Below are positions 61,359 through 64,000 of a stretch of DNA of 64,000 nt, in pieces. Origin of the DNA: Syntrophales bacterium (GTDB lineage: Bacteria; Desulfobacterota; Syntrophia; Syntrophales; UBA2210); NCBI GenBank assembly GCA_023230565.1, contig JALNXD010000007.1:1-64000 (forward strand), in the 5' to 3' direction. The position numbers were made by a program, and so were the translations under genes. The number at the start of each line of letters is the position of its first letter. Position 1 is the first letter of the stretch. The notes below the pieces were generated by a model. It worked only from the letters and a program-made list of their open reading frames with translations, was not told where the DNA came from and searched no databases.

Positions 61359-63146
61359 TTACATGTAATACAGATAAACAAAACACACTGAAATTGTGAT
61401 GAATAAAACTGTCAAAATACTTCCCGCTTTTAGAAAATCAGCTGTTTTGTATCCTCCAGGAGAAAGAATAAGTGCGTTTACCTGATGTGTGGGAAGAAGG
61501 AAAGAATTCGATGCACACAAAGCAACCAGAAGCGCGATTCCCTGGGGGGCCATACCTGACATTTCCGCCGTTGCCATGGCCATCGGCACCAAAAGGACAG
61601 TAGCAGCAACATTGGATATGACCAGGGAAAAAAAAGTACTGAGTATGCCTACTGCAAAAAGCACAAAAATTTGATCACATCCTTCAATTGCAGTAAGGAA
61701 TTTGGCTGCAACGTAATGCGAAGCACCGCTTTCGTCCATGGCTATTCCCAGCGGAATCAATCCGGCAAGAAGAAACACAGTCTGCCAGCTAATGGCCCTG
61801 TACGCTTCATCTATAGGAACGACCCCGAAAACAATCATTGCCAGAGCTCCCGTCAAAAGGCCCAATGCAATGGGAAATCCTGAAACAGACAGAATGATCG
61901 CCCCCAAAAAACATAGAAGCGCCGTTACCGGCTTCGGTTTTTCTTTTTCCTCAGCCGCATTGACAGGGGTAATAAGAACAAAATTGATATTATCGGCCAT
62001 GGCTCTAATATGTCTCCACCTGCCATGAACAATGAGAGCGTTTCCGGCATTCAACTTTACATCGGAAAAATTTTTCCGTTCCTCGCTTTCCCCGCTTAAA
62101 AGCATAATTGGTTCAACGCCGAAGGTCTTGCGAATACCTAAATCCCGCAAAGTTTTGCCTATCACGGATGCTCTCACTGGAATGATCAATTCAGCAAATC
62201 CGGTGTATTCATCGGTTTCAAGATTTTCGAACGGCTTTTTATCCTGCTTGTACATAAGTCCGTAGTCATGTACGAATTGGTCAAGATCTTCTTTGTCTCC
62301 TAAAAGAGCCATTCGTTGGCCCGCTGCGAAAACCGTTTGGCGCCAGGGAGCATAATGAATATCGTTACCCTGGGCAAGGGCGAGAAGATTCAGCCGGTAC
62401 TTTGCCCTGATATGCACCTCGCCTCGTGTCATTCCGACGAGCGGGCTCTTTGAAGGGATCATGCATTGATAGATGGTAGAAGGCAGATGCCAGATTTCAA
62501 TCAGTCTCTGCTGCTCGTTTTGTGTTTTTTTCTTTCCGCCCGGCAGAACTTTGGCGGTAAAAAAAAGGAAGTAAGGAATTCCCGCGGCAAGGAGGACGAG
62601 TCCTGCCGGGGCTACTGCAAAAAGCGAGAATCCTTCATGTCCTCCCTGCCGGAGAAGATCGTTAAGGATGATAAGAGGAGCCGATCCGATCATAGTAATG
62701 TTCCCCCCCAGCAAGACAGCAAAACTCACTGGAATAAGGAGGCGGGATGCCGGCAATCCGGTCCGTTTCGAGATTCTCAATAATGCAGGAAGAAAAAGGG
62801 CCATTATGCCGCTGTTCTGCATGAACGCGGAAACCAGCCCTGCAAGAGGTGTAATTATCGTTACCATCCTCCGTTCGCTATTTCGGGCGGCCGACACTAT
62901 GAAGTGTGTAAGACGGTTTATTACCCCTGAACGATCCACACCATAACCGAGAATCATAACAGCAATAATCGCGACTACTGCATTGCTTGCAAGGCCGGAG
63001 AAAGTGTCCTGAGGTGTTATCAGCCCAAGCCACGGCAGCACAACCATGATACCAATCGCAATTATATCAACGCGAAGTAAATCGCTAATAATTAAAAATA
63101 TCGTTACGAAAAGGACAAAAAATACAAGTATTATCTGCACTGTCAT
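61359..63146 (-). CDS. SLC13/DASS-type transporter with two internal RCK_C (TrkA-C) domains
   Basis: Encodes 595 residues. Membrane halves at about 1-205 and 400-595 flank a cytosolic region with two TrkA-C-type domains (e.g. MALLGDKEDLDQFVHDYG; ALIVHGRWRHIRAMAD). The paired hairpin signatures are FMQNSGIMALFLPALL and ISNVAATVLLVPMA, with SNSFLLPTHQVNALILSPGGY near the end. Members carry sulfate, dicarboxylates or similar anions with sodium. AGGGA lies eight bases before the ATG. The paralogue at 63290 follows the same plan. Confidence 0.92.
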   Translation of the reverse strand: MTVQIILVFFVLFVTIFLIISDLLRVDIIAIGIMVVLPWLGLITPQDTFSGLASNAVVAIIAVMILGYGVDRSGVINRLTHFIVSAARNSERRMVTIITPLAGLVSAFMQNSGIMALFLPALLRISKRTGLPASRLLIPVSFAVLLGGNITMIGSAPLIILNDLLRQGGHEGFSLFAVAPAGLVLLAAGIPYFLFFTAKVLPGGKKKTQNEQQRLIEIWHLPSTIYQCMIPSKSPLVGMTRGEVHIRAKYRLNLLALAQGNDIHYAPWRQTVFAAGQRMALLGDKEDLDQFVHDYGLMYKQDKKPFENLETDEYTGFAELIIPVRASVIGKTLRDLGIRKTFGVEPIMLLSGESEERKNFSDVKLNAGNALIVHGRWRHIRAMADNINFVLITPVNAAEEKEKPKPVTALLCFLGAIILSVSGFPIALGLLTGALAMIVFGVVPIDEAYRAISWQTVFLLAGLIPLGIAMDESGASHYVAAKFLTAIEGCDQIFVLFAVGILSTFFSLVISNVAATVLLVPMAMATAEMSGMAPQGIALLVALCASNSFLLPTHQVNALILSPGGYKTADFLKAGSILTVLFITISVCFVYLYYM

Positions 63147-63289
63147 AGTAAGTATCCCTATTTGAAATGATGCCTTTCCCCACTTTTAATTATTTCGAAC
63201 CGGGATGCCATGGACGTTCATATCGGTCCCTAAGTAAATTATTGAAAACTCATTAATTCCATCATATCTTCTTTGTACACGCGGAACTT

Positions 63290-64000
63290 CTAAAAAGGCC
63301 ATAACACAGGTGCAAGCCACACCGTTACGGCCCAGAACAAAATGTTCAAAGGAACTCCGATTCGGACGTAATCGGAAAACCGATACCCTCCGGGAGCGTA
63401 GACCATCGCATTGGTTTGATAACCGACAGGTGTGGCGAAACTGGCTGAAGCTGCAAAAGCGACAGCCATTAAAAAGGGCTTTGCGCTCACATCAAGGAGC
63501 TCGGCGGCAGAAAATGCAATCGGAGCGAGAAGAATCGCTGAAGCATTATTCGACATGAGAGCCGAAAAAAGAGCAGTAATAAGATATACAATCGTCAAAG
63601 CCGCCATGGGTCCCATTTCCATCAATGGTTTCATGATCATTCCCACTATCCATGAGGCTGTTCCGGTCTGTTCAAGAGCCAACCCCAGAGGAAAAATACC
63701 TCCCAGGAGAAAAATGACCTTCCAGTCAATAGCTTTATATGCTTCTTCAATGGAAATACATCTGCCAAGCACCATGGCGACGGCTCCCGTGAGCGTTGCT
63801 GTAAGCAGGGTAACGATATTAAAAACAACAAGTGCAATCACTACGGAGAAAATCGCCAAGGCTTCCAAAGCCTTATCTTTTCTCAAATGGAGTTCCGTCA
63901 GTTCATTTGTGACTACAAGATCGGCTGACTCCATAATTCGCCGCACCGACTGTCGGTCACATTGTAAAAGCAGAGTGTCGCCGTCATCAAAAATGATATC
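63290..64000 (-). CDS. SLC13/DASS-RCK transporter, N-terminus beyond window edge
   Basis: The frame is open to the right edge, giving 236 visible residues. The first visible residues, DIIFDDGDTLLLQCDRQSVRRIMES, are the end of a TrkA-C domain. A full C-terminal membrane half follows: GAVAMVLGRCISIEEAYKAIDW, LMSNNASAILLAPIAF and SFATPVGYQTNAMVYAPGGYRF. It is a diverged paralogue of the transporter at 61359, 143 bp away on the same strand. An ATG at 63946 inside the frame is only an internal Met. Confidence 0.9.
   Translation of the reverse strand, partial: DIIFDDGDTLLLQCDRQSVRRIMESADLVVTNELTELHLRKDKALEALAIFSVVIALVVFNIVTLLTATLTGAVAMVLGRCISIEEAYKAIDWKVIFLLGGIFPLGLALEQTGTASWIVGMIMKPLMEMGPMAALTIVYLITALFSALMSNNASAILLAPIAFSAAELLDVSAKPFLMAVAFAASASFATPVGYQTNAMVYAPGGYRFSDYVRIGVPLNILFWAVTVWLAPVLWPF

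Noticed and set aside
1..64000. CRISPR arrays, rRNA, insertion sequences, integrases
   Set aside because: No regularly spaced direct repeats, rRNA-like stretches, transposase or integrase motifs were seen on either strand.

Overview
The window looks like chromosomal DNA of a strictly anaerobic bacterium, probably a Desulfobacterota/deltaproteobacterial or syntroph-like lineage. The evidence is a class I hybrid-cluster protein, a B12-dependent ribonucleotide reductase with NrdR boxes, a 2-hydroxyacyl-CoA dehydratase/activase-type protein, a glycyl-radical-enzyme activase, a large sigma-54 activator, and many CoA-acid enzymes without any recognisable oxygenase. This assignment is inferred from gene content; no rRNA or tRNA gene was seen.

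Region 1 (1-19.3 kb) is visibly GC-rich and mostly housekeeping or stress genes. It holds the end of an ArsB-type anion transporter, hcp behind an FNR/HcpR-like promoter, an aldehyde dehydrogenase/Fe-alcohol dehydrogenase fusion, a GNAT-histone-deacetylase-like fusion, an SH3/NlpC-P60 lipoprotein, a DinG-like helicase, HU, a TrpR-like regulator, nrdJ, and three redox/radical-SAM genes.

Region 2 (19.3-31.5 kb) is clearly more AT-rich. It has a crotonase, an L,D-transpeptidase paired with a Braun-type lipoprotein, a TetR regulator followed by a giant CoA-dehydratase activase-like protein, an EmrAB-type efflux pair, and a small secreted protein.

Region 3 (31.5-52.2 kb) is the most unusual part: thirteen or more genes on the minus strand read from a TPR-GAF-AAA+ sigma-54 activator, through a good -24/-12 promoter, into an orphan glycyl-radical activase, a complete LivHMGF + binding-protein importer, two enolase-superfamily enzymes, two acyl-CoA ligases, an NMO-family flavoprotein and two biotin-type carboxyltransferases, ending at a strong terminator. 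I read this as one regulon for uptake and CoA-dependent catabolism of a small organic acid whose identity cannot be deduced from the sequence.

Region 4 (52.2-64 kb) holds a cytochrome-b5/DUF2231 membrane protein, an SDR, a phosphoesterase-nucleotidyltransferase fusion, a PilZ protein, an alpha/beta hydrolase, a phosphate acyltransferase, a nitroreductase, a phosphotriesterase-like hydrolase, a DUF6515/SH3 protein and two tandem SLC13-RCK transporters, the last cut by the window edge.
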